A stretch of 64,000 bases of DNA from Acidimicrobiia bacterium (GCA_026985095.1 JALSQW010000056.1:133144-197143), one strand, 5' to 3'; positions 19,939-29,740 are shown, numbered from the stretch's first letter. Numbers and translations are program-made. Notes: generated from the sequence alone by a model not told the origin.

Positions 19939-20630
19939 CGACGATCGCCGAACGGCTCGACGAGGTCCGTGCTCGGATCGCGGCGGCGGCACGCCGCTCG
20001 GGTCGGTCACCCGGCGACGTGACCCTGGTCGCGGTCAGCAAGGGCAGTCCGGACGAGGACGTGCTCGCGGCGCGCGCCGCCGGACAGCGGCTCTTCGGGG
20101 AGAACCGGCCCGATCAGCTCGCCGGCCGGATCGCCCGGCTCGACGGTGACCTGTCCTGGCACCTCATCGGGCATCTTCAGCGCCGGGCGGTGCGCCATGT
20201 CCTCGTCGGTGTCGCCATGATCGAGTCGCTCGACCGGATCCGCCTGGCCGAGACCCTGGCCCGGCGCCTTCCCGACGTCCCTCCGGTGCTGCTCGAGGTC
20301 AACCTGGCCGAAGAGCCGCAGAAGCACGGAGTGGCGCCCGTCGACGTTCCCGCGACGGCAGCCGCCGTCGTCGAGCTCGGACTCGATCTGCGTGGTCTGA
20401 TGGCCATCCCACCGCGGCCGGAAACGCCGGAGGACTCCCGGCCGTGGTTCGAGCGACTGGCCGAGTTGGGCGATGTGTTGGGCAGGGAACTGTCCGGGCC
20501 GGTCGAGCTGTCGATGGGCATGAGCGACGATTTCGAGGTGGCCGTCGAGTGCGGTGCGACCATCGTTCGCGTGGGACGGGCTATCTTTGGGGAACGGGCG
20601 GCCACCGAGCCGCGACGGGAAACGACGTGA
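19935..20630 (+). CDS. YggS/YBL036C family PLP-binding protein
   Basis: [55 protein letters not shown]. Confidence 0.94.
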   Translation: MTTIAERLDEVRARIAAAARRSGRSPGDVTLVAVSKGSPDEDVLAARAAGQRLFGENRPDQLAGRIARLDGDLSWHLIGHLQRRAVRHVLVGVAMIESLDRIRLAETLARRLPDVPPVLLEVNLAEEPQKHGVAPVDVPATAAAVVELGLDLRGLMAIPPRPETPEDSRPWFERLAELGDVLGRELSGPVELSMGMSDDFEVAVECGATIVRVGRAIFGERAATEPRRETT

Positions 20631-20639
20631 GGTGAGCCG

Positions 20640-21227
20640 ATGGCATCGATGTGGCAGAAGACACTGTTCTACCTCGGCCTCGTCGACGAGGACGAGGCTG
20701 CCCAGGCGCAGGTGACACCGATGCCGCCGCCGCAGGAGACGGTCGTCGCCCAGCAGCCCGTCCCGATGGCGCCGCCGCATCAATCCGTGGCCGCTCGGGT
20801 GCGGCCGCCCGGGGTCGTCGCCGGTCGCCGCGTCGAGCCGCCGGGTCAGAGCCGCCGGCGGGTCTCGCCGTACCCCGAGCACGCCGAAGCGGGCCTCTAC
20901 GTCCACGAGACGGCGCCGACCAGGGACCGGTACCCGGTCGCGGAGCCCGAGGCGCGCGTCATCGTCGCCCGCAACTTCTCCGACGCGCAGGTGCTCGCCG
21001 ACGACCTCCGCGCCGGCAAGGCCGTCGTCCTCGACCTCCGCTCGACCGAGCCGGAGATGGTGCGTCGGATCGTGGACTTCACGTCAGGGCTCACCTACGC
21101 CCTCGACGGGAAGATGGGCAAGATCGCCAAGGGCGTGGTCCTCGTGACCCCCCACGGTGTGACGCTCAGCCCGCAAGAGCAGGAGCGGCTCTCCCAACTC
21201 GGTCTCTACGGCACCAGGGCCGGCTGA
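20640..21227 (+). CDS. sepF: Cell division protein SepF
   Basis: ARNFSDAQVLADDLRAGKAVVLDLRSTEPEMVRRIVDFTSGLTYALDGKMGKIAKGVVLVTP. Confidence 0.95.
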   Translation: MASMWQKTLFYLGLVDEDEAAQAQVTPMPPPQETVVAQQPVPMAPPHQSVAARVRPPGVVAGRRVEPPGQSRRRVSPYPEHAEAGLYVHETAPTRDRYPVAEPEARVIVARNFSDAQVLADDLRAGKAVVLDLRSTEPEMVRRIVDFTSGLTYALDGKMGKIAKGVVLVTPHGVTLSPQEQERLSQLGLYGTRAG

Positions 21228-21232
21228 GCGCG

Positions 21233-21496
21233 ATGAACCTCCTTCGCGGGCTCCTGAACCTCGTTCTGCTCGCCCTCTTCGCTTGGATCGTCCTGGGATA
21301 CGTCGTCGTGTTCGGCCGGATCCCGTGGGGTCATCCGGTCCGCAAGGCCTACGACTTCCTCGGTCGGATCTTCGAGCCCATCCTCCGCCCCATCCGTCGG
21401 GTGCTCCCGCCGATCCGGATCGGGGGAGCGGCGCTCGACCTGTCTCCGATGATCCTCATCTTGATCATCTGGCTGGTCATCGGCCTGCTCGGGTAG
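21233..21496 (+). CDS. YggT family membrane protein
   Basis: FEPILRPIRRVLPPIRIGGAALDLSPMILILIIWLVI. Confidence 0.92.
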   Translation: MNLLRGLLNLVLLALFAWIVLGYVVVFGRIPWGHPVRKAYDFLGRIFEPILRPIRRVLPPIRIGGAALDLSPMILILIIWLVIGLLG

Positions 21497-24400
21497 CAGC
21501 CCTCTTCACCGCCAGGACGACCCGGTGGCCATCCAGCGAGATGGCCGGTTCCATCGAGGTGGCGTCCCGCTCGATACCCTCGGCGAGGACCTCCCCGGCG
21601 ATGAGGTCGCCGAATCGACCGAATGCATCGACGATGTCCGGATCCGAGGAGTTCCATCGCACCGTCACCCGGTCGGTGACCGCCAGGCCCTGATCCTTGC
21701 GGAGGCTCTGGATCCGGTTGACGAGGTCCCGTGCGATGCCCTCCAGTCGCAGGTCCTCGTCGATCGTCGTGTCGAGCGCCACCGACAGGGACCCTTCGCT
21801 CGCCACGGCCAGGCCGGCACGGGGAACCCGGGTCACCACGATGTCGTCGGCGGCGATCTCGACACCGTCACACTCGACGGTTCCGCCCGCGAGGACCGAT
21901 TCGAGTTCCTCGCTGCCGAGCGCCTCGATCCGCTCGGCGACGCGCCTCGTCTCCTTGCCGAGCCGCGGTCCGAGGACCTTGAAGTTGGCCTTGGCGGTGA
22001 GGTCGACGAACGATCGCTCGTCGGCCGCGACGCGAACGTCCTTGACGTTGAGCTCGTCGGCGATGAGGTCCGCGTGGTCCTCGACCGCGGCCACCACCTG
22101 GGGATCACGGGTGGCGATGGTCACCGATCGCAGCGGCTGGCGAACGCGGAGATCCGTCCGTTTGCGAAGGCCGCGTCCGAGGTTCACGACCGTCCGGACG
22201 ATGGCCATGGAGCGCTCGAGATCGCGGTCGATGACCGAACCGTCCGCGGTCGGGTAGTCGAGGTGATGGACACTGACGGGAGCGTCGGCGTCGACGCTGC
22301 GGACCAGGTCCTGGTAGAGCCGTTCGGTGACGAAGGGCAACACCGGAGCGGCGACGGTGGCGAAGGTGGTCAGGACCTCGTACAAGGTCGCGAACGCGGC
22401 CAGTTTGGTCTGATCGTCCCCACCGCGATGGCTCCAGAAGCGCCTCCGGGAGCGGCGGATGTACCAGTTGGTGAGGTGTCCGACGAACCCGATGACGGGC
22501 GGGACGACCCGATCGAGGCGATAGTCCTCCATCTCGCGGTTGACGTCCGCGACGAGGCTCTGCAGCACCGAGACGATCCACCGATCGATCTCGGGCCGCT
22601 CGGCCAGCGGGGGCGCCGACGTGATGTCGTCCATCGTGATGCCGTCGGCCTGCGCGTAGGTGGTGAAGAACGAGTACGCGTTCCACAGTGGCAGGAGCAC
22701 GGTGCGCACCACGTCGCGGACCCCCGCTTCGGAGAAGCGGAGGGGTTCGCCTCGCACGATCGGCGAGTTGATCAGGTAGGCCCGCAACGCGTCGGCCCCG
22801 AACCGGTCGAGGATCGTGCTCGGATCCGGATAGTTCTTGAGCGACTTGGACATCTTGCGCCCATCCTCGGCGAGGATGAGCCCCGTCACGACGCAGTTCT
22901 GGAAGGGGGCCTGTTCCGAGATGGCGGTCGCCAGGACCAGGAGCGTGTAGAACCATCCGCGCGTCTGGTCGAGGCCCTCGGCGATGAAGTCGGCCGGGAA
23001 CCGGCGGGCGAAGCGTTCTTCGTTCTCGAAGGGGTAGTGGATCTGGGCATAGGGCATCGCTCCCGACTCGAACCAGCAGTCGAGGACCTCGGGCACCCGG
23101 CGCATCGTGCCGTCGGTGCATTCGGTGCACCGATACGTGACCTCGTCGACGAACTCCCGGTGGAGATCGTCGAGCCAGACGCCGGCGCGTTCACGCAGCT
23201 CGGCCCGCGATCCCATGGCCTCCTGGTGGCCGCAGCGGTCGCATTGCCATACGGGGATGCAGCTTCCCCAGTATCGGTTGCGGCTGATCGCCCAATCCCT
23301 GGCGTTCTCCAACCAGTTGCCGAACCGCTTCGAACCGATGTGCTCGGGCACCCAATGGATCGTCCGGTTGTTGGCCACCATCTCGTCGCGGAAGCGCTCG
23401 ACCGCGACGAACCAGGTGGGGATCGCCTTGTAGATGAGCGGCGTGGCCGTTCGCCAACAGAAGGGGTACGAGTGGCGGATGGTGCCCCTGACCAGGAGCC
23501 GGCCCTTCTCGTCGAGCAGATCCATCAAGATCGGGTCGGCCTCCTTGACGTTCATTCCCGCGACGTCGGGGACGTCGTCGGTGAAGCGGGCTTCGGCGTC
23601 GACCGGGTCGACCAGCACGTCGAGTCCGGCCGCTTGGAGGGCGAAGAAGTCCGCCTCGCCGTAGGCCGGGGCCATGTGCACCAGGCCGGTGCCCTCCTCC
23701 ACCGTGACGTCGTCCGAGACGATGACGCGGAAGGCGCCGCGGTCGCGCTCCTCCTCGAAGTAGTCGAAGGGCGGGTCGTATTCGATACCGACCAGATCCC
23801 GGCCCGATGCCGTCCGGTCGGGTTCGACGGGCTCACCGAAGATCGCCTCGATCCGATCGACGGCGATCCAGTACCGGCCGGGTCGTCCCCCGAGGGGGTG
23901 GACGACCCGGCCGTACTCGATGTCCTCCCCGACCGCCACCGCCAGGTTGCCGGGGAGGGTCCACGGTGTCGTGGTCCAGATGAGGAGATCGTCGCCCGCC
24001 TCGACGGGCCCGTGGCCTCTGAGGACGGGAAGTCGGACGACGATCGCCGGATCCTCCACCTCCCGATAGTCGAGGTTCGCCTCGAAGTTGGACAGCGGTG
24101 TCGTGGCCCCCCACGAGTAGGGCAGCACCTTGAAGTCCTGATAGATGAGACCCTTGTCCCACAAGCGTCGGAAGACCCACCACACCGACTCCATGAACTC
24201 GACGTCCATGGTCTTGTAGTCGTTGTCGAAGTCGACCCAGCGGCCGATCCGTTCGGTGATCGTCTCCCACTCACCGGTGGTGTGCTCGACCATCTCCCGA
24301 CAGGCCTGGTTGAAGCGAGCGATCCCGAGTTCCTGGATGTCTCGGGGGCCGGAGACGCCCAGGAGCTTCTCGACCTCCATCTCCACGGGCAGGCCGTGGG

Positions 24401-24677
24401 TGTCCCAGCCGAAGCGGCGTTCGACGCGGAAGCCGCGCATCGTCCAGTAGCGGGGCACGATGTCCTTGATGATGCCTTGCAGGATGTGCCCGTAGTGGGG
24501 GCTGCCGGTGGCGAAGGGCGGACCATCGTAGAAGGTGTACTCGCGCGTCGAGGGACGCATCGTCACCGACGTCTCGAAGGCGGCGACCTCCTTCCAGAAC
24601 GCCAGGACGCGAGCGTCCAGGGCAGGGAGATCCACGGTCGCGGGAACCTGGGGGAAGTCGGTGGTGCGGTCGGTCAT
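21477..24677 (-). CDS. ileS: Isoleucyl-tRNA synthetase
   Basis: YDGPPFATGSPHYGHILQGIIKDIVPRY (HIGH), EDGRKMSKSLKNYPDP (KMSKS); about 1066 aa. Confidence 0.98.
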   Translation of the reverse strand: MTDRTTDFPQVPATVDLPALDARVLAFWKEVAAFETSVTMRPSTREYTFYDGPPFATGSPHYGHILQGIIKDIVPRYWTMRGFRVERRFGWDTHGLPVEMEVEKLLGVSGPRDIQELGIARFNQACREMVEHTTGEWETITERIGRWVDFDNDYKTMDVEFMESVWWVFRRLWDKGLIYQDFKVLPYSWGATTPLSNFEANLDYREVEDPAIVVRLPVLRGHGPVEAGDDLLIWTTTPWTLPGNLAVAVGEDIEYGRVVHPLGGRPGRYWIAVDRIEAIFGEPVEPDRTASGRDLVGIEYDPPFDYFEEERDRGAFRVIVSDDVTVEEGTGLVHMAPAYGEADFFALQAAGLDVLVDPVDAEARFTDDVPDVAGMNVKEADPILMDLLDEKGRLLVRGTIRHSYPFCWRTATPLIYKAIPTWFVAVERFRDEMVANNRTIHWVPEHIGSKRFGNWLENARDWAISRNRYWGSCIPVWQCDRCGHQEAMGSRAELRERAGVWLDDLHREFVDEVTYRCTECTDGTMRRVPEVLDCWFESGAMPYAQIHYPFENEERFARRFPADFIAEGLDQTRGWFYTLLVLATAISEQAPFQNCVVTGLILAEDGRKMSKSLKNYPDPSTILDRFGADALRAYLINSPIVRGEPLRFSEAGVRDVVRTVLLPLWNAYSFFTTYAQADGITMDDITSAPPLAERPEIDRWIVSVLQSLVADVNREMEDYRLDRVVPPVIGFVGHLTNWYIRRSRRRFWSHRGGDDQTKLAAFATLYEVLTTFATVAAPVLPFVTERLYQDLVRSVDADAPVSVHHLDYPTADGSVIDRDLERSMAIVRTVVNLGRGLRKRTDLRVRQPLRSVTIATRDPQVVAAVEDHADLIADELNVKDVRVAADERSFVDLTAKANFKVLGPRLGKETRRVAERIEALGSEELESVLAGGTVECDGVEIAADDIVVTRVPRAGLAVASEGSLSVALDTTIDEDLRLEGIARDLVNRIQSLRKDQGLAVTDRVTVRWNSSDPDIVDAFGRFGDLIAGEVLAEGIERDATSMEPAISLDGHRVVLAVKRAATRAGR

Positions 24678-24680
24678 CTC

Positions 24681-24945
24681 GGTTGGCCTCCGGGCGCGTC
24701 CTGCGGTTGCGCCGGGACGGGGGCCTCCCGCGGTACCACCCGGCTTGCCGGCTGACGCCGGCCGCTCGTTGCTCCATGTCGGAGGAGGGCCCGGCGGGTT
24801 CTACGTCCGGCCTGGGCCGGGGTCTTCCCGCGGCTCGGGAGTGATGTCCGCCTCGGGTCGTGGTGCCGGACTTCCACCATCTCCGGCTCGCTGGAACCCG
24901 GGGTTCCGAGGCGGCGCGTCTCCGTCGGCGCCGTGACCGCAGGTT
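24681..24945 (-). promoter_or_regulatory. T-box riboswitch leader of ileS (probably translational type)
   Basis: T-box core GGGTGGTACCGCGGG on minus strand (plus 24728-24740); candidate specifier GAC-ATC-ACT (ATC at 24843-24845) matches Ile; CGGAGG SD just before ileS ATG. Confidence 0.9.
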
Positions 24946-25009
24946 AGCCGTCCCGCGGCCGCATCGGAGCAACTTGCGGGAACGGCGCGACGGTCCCACA
25001 CTTCGGGGG

Positions 25010-25297
25010 ATGGATCCGATCGAGGAGGCCGGCGACGGCGTGATCGTCACGGTATGGGTCGTCCCTGGCGCGTCGCGCACCGAGGTGACCGGACTCCACG
25101 ACGGCGCCGTCCGGATCCGTGTCGCCGCGCCGCCGGAAGGCGGTCGGGCCAATCGGGCCGTCGCCGACCTTCTGGGTCGGACCCTCGGGAGTCGGCGGGT
25201 GGAGCTGAGAGCCGGCGCGTCCGGTCGCCGCAAGCGCTTCTTCGTCGGTGGCGTCGCTTCCGACGAGGTCCACCGTGCGCTGTTGGCCGGCGACTGA
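25010..25297 (+). CDS. DUF167 / YggU family protein
   Basis: VWVVPGASRTEVTGLHDGAVRIRVAAPPEGGRANRAVADLL. Confidence 0.9.
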   Translation: MDPIEEAGDGVIVTVWVVPGASRTEVTGLHDGAVRIRVAAPPEGGRANRAVADLLGRTLGSRRVELRAGASGRRKRFFVGGVASDEVHRALLAGD

Positions 25298-25366
25298 AGC
25301 CTGTGCCGGGGTGCTTCGGAAACTGTCGTCGCCCACTATCCTCTTCGCTCCGACCCCGGAGGAGCG

Positions 25367-25738
25367 ATGGCCAGGAAGTTGGCGAAATCGACGCTCGATC
25401 GGCTCGCGAAACGTCTCGAGGACGAGCGGACCCGCCTGGAGACGCTCCTCGCCCAGATCGAGCAGCAACGCGAACAGGTACGGTTGTCCGAAGCGGCGTC
25501 GGAGCACGCGGCGGATCCCGAAAGCGCCGAAGGTGGCTCACTGGCCTTCGAGCTGGAGATGGACCTGTCGATCGAGCAGAACACCAGGGAGCTCCTGGAG
25601 AAGGTGAAGCACGCGCAAAGGCGCATGGACGAAGGCGTGTACGGGATATGCGAAGTGACAGGCAAACCGATCCCGCTGGCGAGGCTGGAGGCGCTCCCGT
25701 ACGCGACGACGGTCGTGGAGGCCGCCGACCGGCGCTGA
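25367..25738 (+). CDS. DksA/TraR-like protein with degenerate zinc finger
   Basis: Coiled-coil N-terminus then RRMDEGVYGICEVTGKPIPLARLEALPYATTVVEAADRR. Confidence 0.88.
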   Translation: MARKLAKSTLDRLAKRLEDERTRLETLLAQIEQQREQVRLSEAASEHAADPESAEGGSLAFELEMDLSIEQNTRELLEKVKHAQRRMDEGVYGICEVTGKPIPLARLEALPYATTVVEAADRR

Positions 25739-26187
25739 GCGAGCGGGCGATCGCACTGGCCATCGCGGCGGTCGTCCTGATCGTCGATCAGCTCACGAAG
25801 GCTTGGGCGCTCGCGGCGCTGGCCGATGGCCCCATCCCATTGATCGGTGACCTGTTCCAGTTCCGCCTCGCCCGGAACTCCGGGGCCGCGTTCTCGACGT
25901 TCACGGGATCGGGCCCGCTCCTCGGCCTCGTGGCGATCGGCGTGGTGATCATGATCTTCGTGGTCCTGGGCGATGCCGGCCATCGGATGGAGGCCGTCTC
26001 GTTGGGCCTCGTCCTGGGCGGGGCTCTGGGGAACCTCGCGGACCGGGCGTTCCGCGGTCCCGGCTTCCTCGACGGGCGGGTGGTCGACTGGATCTACCTG
26101 TCGTTCTTCCCCACGTTCAACGCGGCGGACGCCGCGATCACCATCGGCGTGGTGCTGCTCCTCTGGCACGCCTTCGCTCGCCGATGA
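25648..26187 (+). CDS. lspA: Lipoprotein signal peptidase; start uncertain (ATG 25648, or non-canonical CTG 25735)
   Basis: VLIVDQLTKAWAL, RLARNSGAAFS, GNLADRAFRGPGFLDGRVVDWIY, FNAADAAITIG. Confidence 0.93.
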   Translation: MRSDRQTDPAGEAGGAPVRDDGRGGRRPALSERAIALAIAAVVLIVDQLTKAWALAALADGPIPLIGDLFQFRLARNSGAAFSTFTGSGPLLGLVAIGVVIMIFVVLGDAGHRMEAVSLGLVLGGALGNLADRAFRGPGFLDGRVVDWIYLSFFPTFNAADAAITIGVVLLLWHAFARR

Positions 26188-27125
26188 GCCGTTGGGCGGT
26201 CCCCGAGGATCTGGCGGGCGACCGTGTCGACCGTATCGTGTCCCATCTGGCGCATGTGAGTCGATCCCAAGCTCGGGCGCTCGTGGATGCCGGCGCGGTC
26301 GCCGTCGATGGCGCGCCGGTGAAGGCCTCGGACCGGCTGGCGGCCGGCACCGAGATCGACGTGTCCCTCCCCTCCGAGCCTTCCGGCCCGAGCGCCGACG
26401 CCGGCGTCGAGTTCACGGTCGCCTTCGCGGACGACGACGTGATCGTCGTGAACAAGCCGCCGGGACTGGTCGTCCATCCGGGAGCGGGCGTGACCGGAGC
26501 GACCCTGGTGAACGGTCTCCTGGCTCGGTACCGGGAGCTCGGCGAGCTGGGTGAAGACCGCCGCTGGGGCATCGTGCATCGGATCGACAAGGACACGTCG
26601 GGGTTGCTGATGGTCGCTCGGACGCCTTCGGCGTTCGATTCCCTCCAGGAGGCCCTGCGAAGGCGCGAGGTGTCCCGGTCGTACCTGACGCTCGTACACG
26701 GACGGATCGAGGCCGCCGCGGGGACCATCGAGGCACCCATCGGAAGGGATCCGCGTCGTCCGACCCGGATGACGGTCCGGTCCGACGGACGGGAGGCGCG
26801 CACGCACTACCGACGTCTCGCCACCTGGAGCGAACCGCCACGGACCCTGCTGCACGTCGCCCTCGACACCGGGCGCACCCACCAGATCCGTGTCCACATG
26901 CAGGCCATCGGTCATCCCATCGTGGGCGACCGTACCTACGGCAAGCCCGGCGCGGGTAGCCCGGGCCGCACGTTCCTGCATGCCTACGCCCTGGTGTTCC
27001 CCCATCCGGCGACGGGCGGAAGCGTCGAGGTCCATGCGCCCCTCCCACAGGATCTCCAGGATGCCATCGCCGAGTTGGGAACTCCGGAGGCGGGTCGCCT
27101 CCCGGTCATCGACGTGGACGGGTAG
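26184..27125 (+). CDS. rluD: Ribosomal large-subunit pseudouridine synthase, RluD-like
   Basis: S4-like N-terminus; GIVHRIDKDTSGLLMVART; TGRTHQIRVHMQAIGHPIVGDRTYG. Confidence 0.95.
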   Translation: MSRWAVPEDLAGDRVDRIVSHLAHVSRSQARALVDAGAVAVDGAPVKASDRLAAGTEIDVSLPSEPSGPSADAGVEFTVAFADDDVIVVNKPPGLVVHPGAGVTGATLVNGLLARYRELGELGEDRRWGIVHRIDKDTSGLLMVARTPSAFDSLQEALRRREVSRSYLTLVHGRIEAAAGTIEAPIGRDPRRPTRMTVRSDGREARTHYRRLATWSEPPRTLLHVALDTGRTHQIRVHMQAIGHPIVGDRTYGKPGAGSPGRTFLHAYALVFPHPATGGSVEVHAPLPQDLQDAIAELGTPEAGRLPVIDVDG

Positions 27126-27135
27126 ATTCCGAGCG

Positions 27136-28665
27136 ATGTCGACCCACTACGACCGCTTGTCGCCGCTCGACGCTTCGTTCCTGGCGCTCGAGTCCCGCAC
27201 GACCCACATGCACGTGGGCGCCGTGACGATCTTCGAGGCCGGGCCCTTGAGCGAGGATGGGGGCGTCGACTTCGCCAAGGTCCGGTCGCACATCGCTTCG
27301 CGTCTGCATCTCATCCCCCGGTACCGGCAGCGTCTGGCCTGGGTGCCTCTCGAGCAGCATCCGGTGTGGGTCGACGACGAGCATTTCAACCTCGACTACC
27401 ACGTCCGACACATCGCGCTGCCCCACCCCGGCAGCGAGGAGCAGCTCAAGCAGCTGGCAGGACGGATCATGTCCCAGCAGCTCGACCGGGCCAAGCCGCT
27501 GTGGGAGATCACCGTCGTGGAGGGTCTCGTCGACGGGGGCTTCGCGTTGATCTCCAAGACCCATCACTGCATGCTCGATGGTGTGGCCGGAGTGGATCTC
27601 ATGGCCGTCCTGCTGTCACCCGTTCCCAGCGACGAGATCGAACCGCCCCCGCCATGGGAGCCCAGGCCGGCGCCGAACGGCACCGAACTGTTGGTGAAGG
27701 AAGCATCCCGACGGATCAGCCGGGTCCTGGCGAGCGCCACGCACATCAGGGAGATCCCCGGCGACATCGGCTCGGTCGTCGGCGATGTCGCGCATCGCCT
27801 GCGGGCGGTCGGAGCATCCCTCACCTCGGGGTGGCTGGTGCCGGCGGACGCTTCGCCGTTGAACGGCCAGGTCGGCCCGAACCGACGGTTCGACTGGCTG
27901 CGGTCCGATCTCGCCGAGGTCAAGACCATCAAGAACCTCCTCGGCGGCACCGTCAACGACGTGGTGCTCACCACGGTGGCCGGTGGCGTCCGGCGGTTCC
28001 TGCTGGAGCACCGCGGGTTGTCCGAGGAGCTGCTGGCCGAGATGGAGTTCCGCGTGATGGCCCCCGTCAGCGTGCGTTCCTCCTCCGGCGGGGGGACCCT
28101 CGGTAACCAGGTGGCCATGTGGCTGGTGCCGTTGCCGGTGGGTGAGCCCGATCCGGTGCGACGGATGGAGATCATCCAAGCCGAGACGGAGCGTCTGAAG
28201 GCCACCGATCAGGCGCTCGGGGCGGCGACGATCGTCCGGATGTCGGCCGGCGCTCCGTTGACGTTGGTGTCCCTCGGAGCCCGCCTGGCGGCCAACGCTC
28301 GACCCTTCAACATGACCGTGACCAACGTTCCCGGTCCCCAGTTCCCGCTCTACCTGCTGGGCTCGAGGCTCGAGGCCACCTATCCGCTCGTGCCCCTGTG
28401 GGAGGGCCACGGGGTCGGTATCGCCCTGTTCAGCTACGCCGGAGGGCTCTTCTGGGGGCTGAACGGCGACTACGACCTGATGCCCGACCTGGCCGGGTTC
28501 GCCGCCGCCTTGGGCCTGGCCGTCGAGGAGCTGCACGATGCCGCAGCCGAAGCGGTGGCTCGGCGAACCGATGAGGAGATGGCCGACGAGCCCCAGGCCT
28601 CGTCGTCGGACGGCGGCCGGAAGACCACCAAGGCGCCGGAACGGCCCCCCCTCGGTACTCGGTGA
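27136..28665 (+). CDS. Wax ester synthase / diacylglycerol acyltransferase (WS/DGAT)
   Basis: HHCMLDG (HHxxxDG) catalytic motif; LSPLDASFLALE; NVPGPQFPLYLLG. Confidence 0.95.
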   Translation: MSTHYDRLSPLDASFLALESRTTHMHVGAVTIFEAGPLSEDGGVDFAKVRSHIASRLHLIPRYRQRLAWVPLEQHPVWVDDEHFNLDYHVRHIALPHPGSEEQLKQLAGRIMSQQLDRAKPLWEITVVEGLVDGGFALISKTHHCMLDGVAGVDLMAVLLSPVPSDEIEPPPPWEPRPAPNGTELLVKEASRRISRVLASATHIREIPGDIGSVVGDVAHRLRAVGASLTSGWLVPADASPLNGQVGPNRRFDWLRSDLAEVKTIKNLLGGTVNDVVLTTVAGGVRRFLLEHRGLSEELLAEMEFRVMAPVSVRSSSGGGTLGNQVAMWLVPLPVGEPDPVRRMEIIQAETERLKATDQALGAATIVRMSAGAPLTLVSLGARLAANARPFNMTVTNVPGPQFPLYLLGSRLEATYPLVPLWEGHGVGIALFSYAGGLFWGLNGDYDLMPDLAGFAAALGLAVEELHDAAAEAVARRTDEEMADEPQASSSDGGRKTTKAPERPPLGTR

Positions 28666-28686
28666 CCGGATCGTCCTCGGCGGCGC

Positions 28687-29718
28687 CTACCCGAAGAACG
28701 TCCGCGCCGCCTCGTACCGGTCGAACGGAACCCCGCGGGTCTCGGCGCAGGCCTCCTCCAGCGGCACGGGGACGATCTCGTCACCCCGCAGAGCGGCCAT
28801 GACCTTGGAGCGCCCTTCCACCGCGTAGTCGGCGGCAGCCACCCCGAGACGGGTGGCGAGCACACGGTCGAAGGCGGTGGGGCTCCCACCGCGTTGGATG
28901 TGACCGAGGACCGTGACCCGGGTCTCGAACCCGGTTCGATCCTCGATCGCTTCCGAGATCTGGTAGCTGACCCCGCCGAGGCGTTCGAACCCGAAGGCGT
29001 CGGTTCGATGTTTCAGCGGTCGGTAGCCCGGGGGTGGGGGGACGCCTTCGGCGACGACCACGATCGAGTACCGCACACCCCGGCGATGCCGGGCCTTGAG
29101 GATGTCGACGATGTCGTCGAGGTCGTACGGCACCTCCGGGATCAGGATCGCGTCGGCGCCTCCGGCGATCCCTGCGTAGGTGGCGATCCATCCCTTGGTC
29201 CGGCCCATGACCTCGACCACCATCACCCGGTTGTGCGATTCCGCCGTGGTCACGAGCCGGTCGATGGCGTCGCTCGCCACCTGGACCGCCGTGTCGAACC
29301 CGAAGCAGACGTCCGTCCCGTTGATGTCGTTGTCGATGGTCTTGGGGACGCCGATGATCGGGAGGTCGCTCTCGTCGGCGAGACGCAACGCGGAATGCAG
29401 CGTCCCGTCGCCGCCGACGACCACGAGCGTGTCGATGCCGTTCTGGCGGATCGTGGGTTCGCAGCTCGCATAGCCGTCTCCATGGACGTACGGGTCCATG
29501 CGGGACGTTCCCAGGATGGTCCCGCCTCGCCCCAAGATGCCTCGGACGTCGTCGCGTTCGAGGGGACGGGTCTCGCCGCGCATCAGTCCTTCCCACCCGT
29601 TGCGGATGCCGACGACCTCGGCATCGTGGACCTCGGTTGCTCGGGTGACGACACCGCGGATCACGGCGTTGAGGCCGGGGCAGTCTCCACCTGCGGTGAG
29701 GATGCCGATCACGCTCAT
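28687..29718 (-). CDS. pfkA: 6-phosphofructokinase (group III type; predicted ATP-preferring)
   Basis: ILTAGGDCPGLNAVIRGVV, VVGGDGTLHSALRL, GVPKTIDNDINGTD. Confidence 0.93.
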   Translation of the reverse strand: MSVIGILTAGGDCPGLNAVIRGVVTRATEVHDAEVVGIRNGWEGLMRGETRPLERDDVRGILGRGGTILGTSRMDPYVHGDGYASCEPTIRQNGIDTLVVVGGDGTLHSALRLADESDLPIIGVPKTIDNDINGTDVCFGFDTAVQVASDAIDRLVTTAESHNRVMVVEVMGRTKGWIATYAGIAGGADAILIPEVPYDLDDIVDILKARHRRGVRYSIVVVAEGVPPPPGYRPLKHRTDAFGFERLGGVSYQISEAIEDRTGFETRVTVLGHIQRGGSPTAFDRVLATRLGVAAADYAVEGRSKVMAALRGDEIVPVPLEEACAETRGVPFDRYEAARTFFG

Positions 29719-29740
29719 GGGGGTTCCTTTCGGAGGCTCG

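Noticed and set aside
21525-24755. 1076-aa plus-strand ORF opposite ileS (and similar long shadow ORFs at 31024-34476 minus and 60041-62584 minus)
   Set aside because: Antisense to strongly conserved genes with D/G/R/E/V-biased composition typical of mirror frames in high-GC genes; no recognisable domains.
26184-28665. WS/DGAT next to rluD as a specialised lipid-storage cluster
   Set aside because: Single common actinobacterial WS/DGAT gene without companion lipid genes; ordinary.
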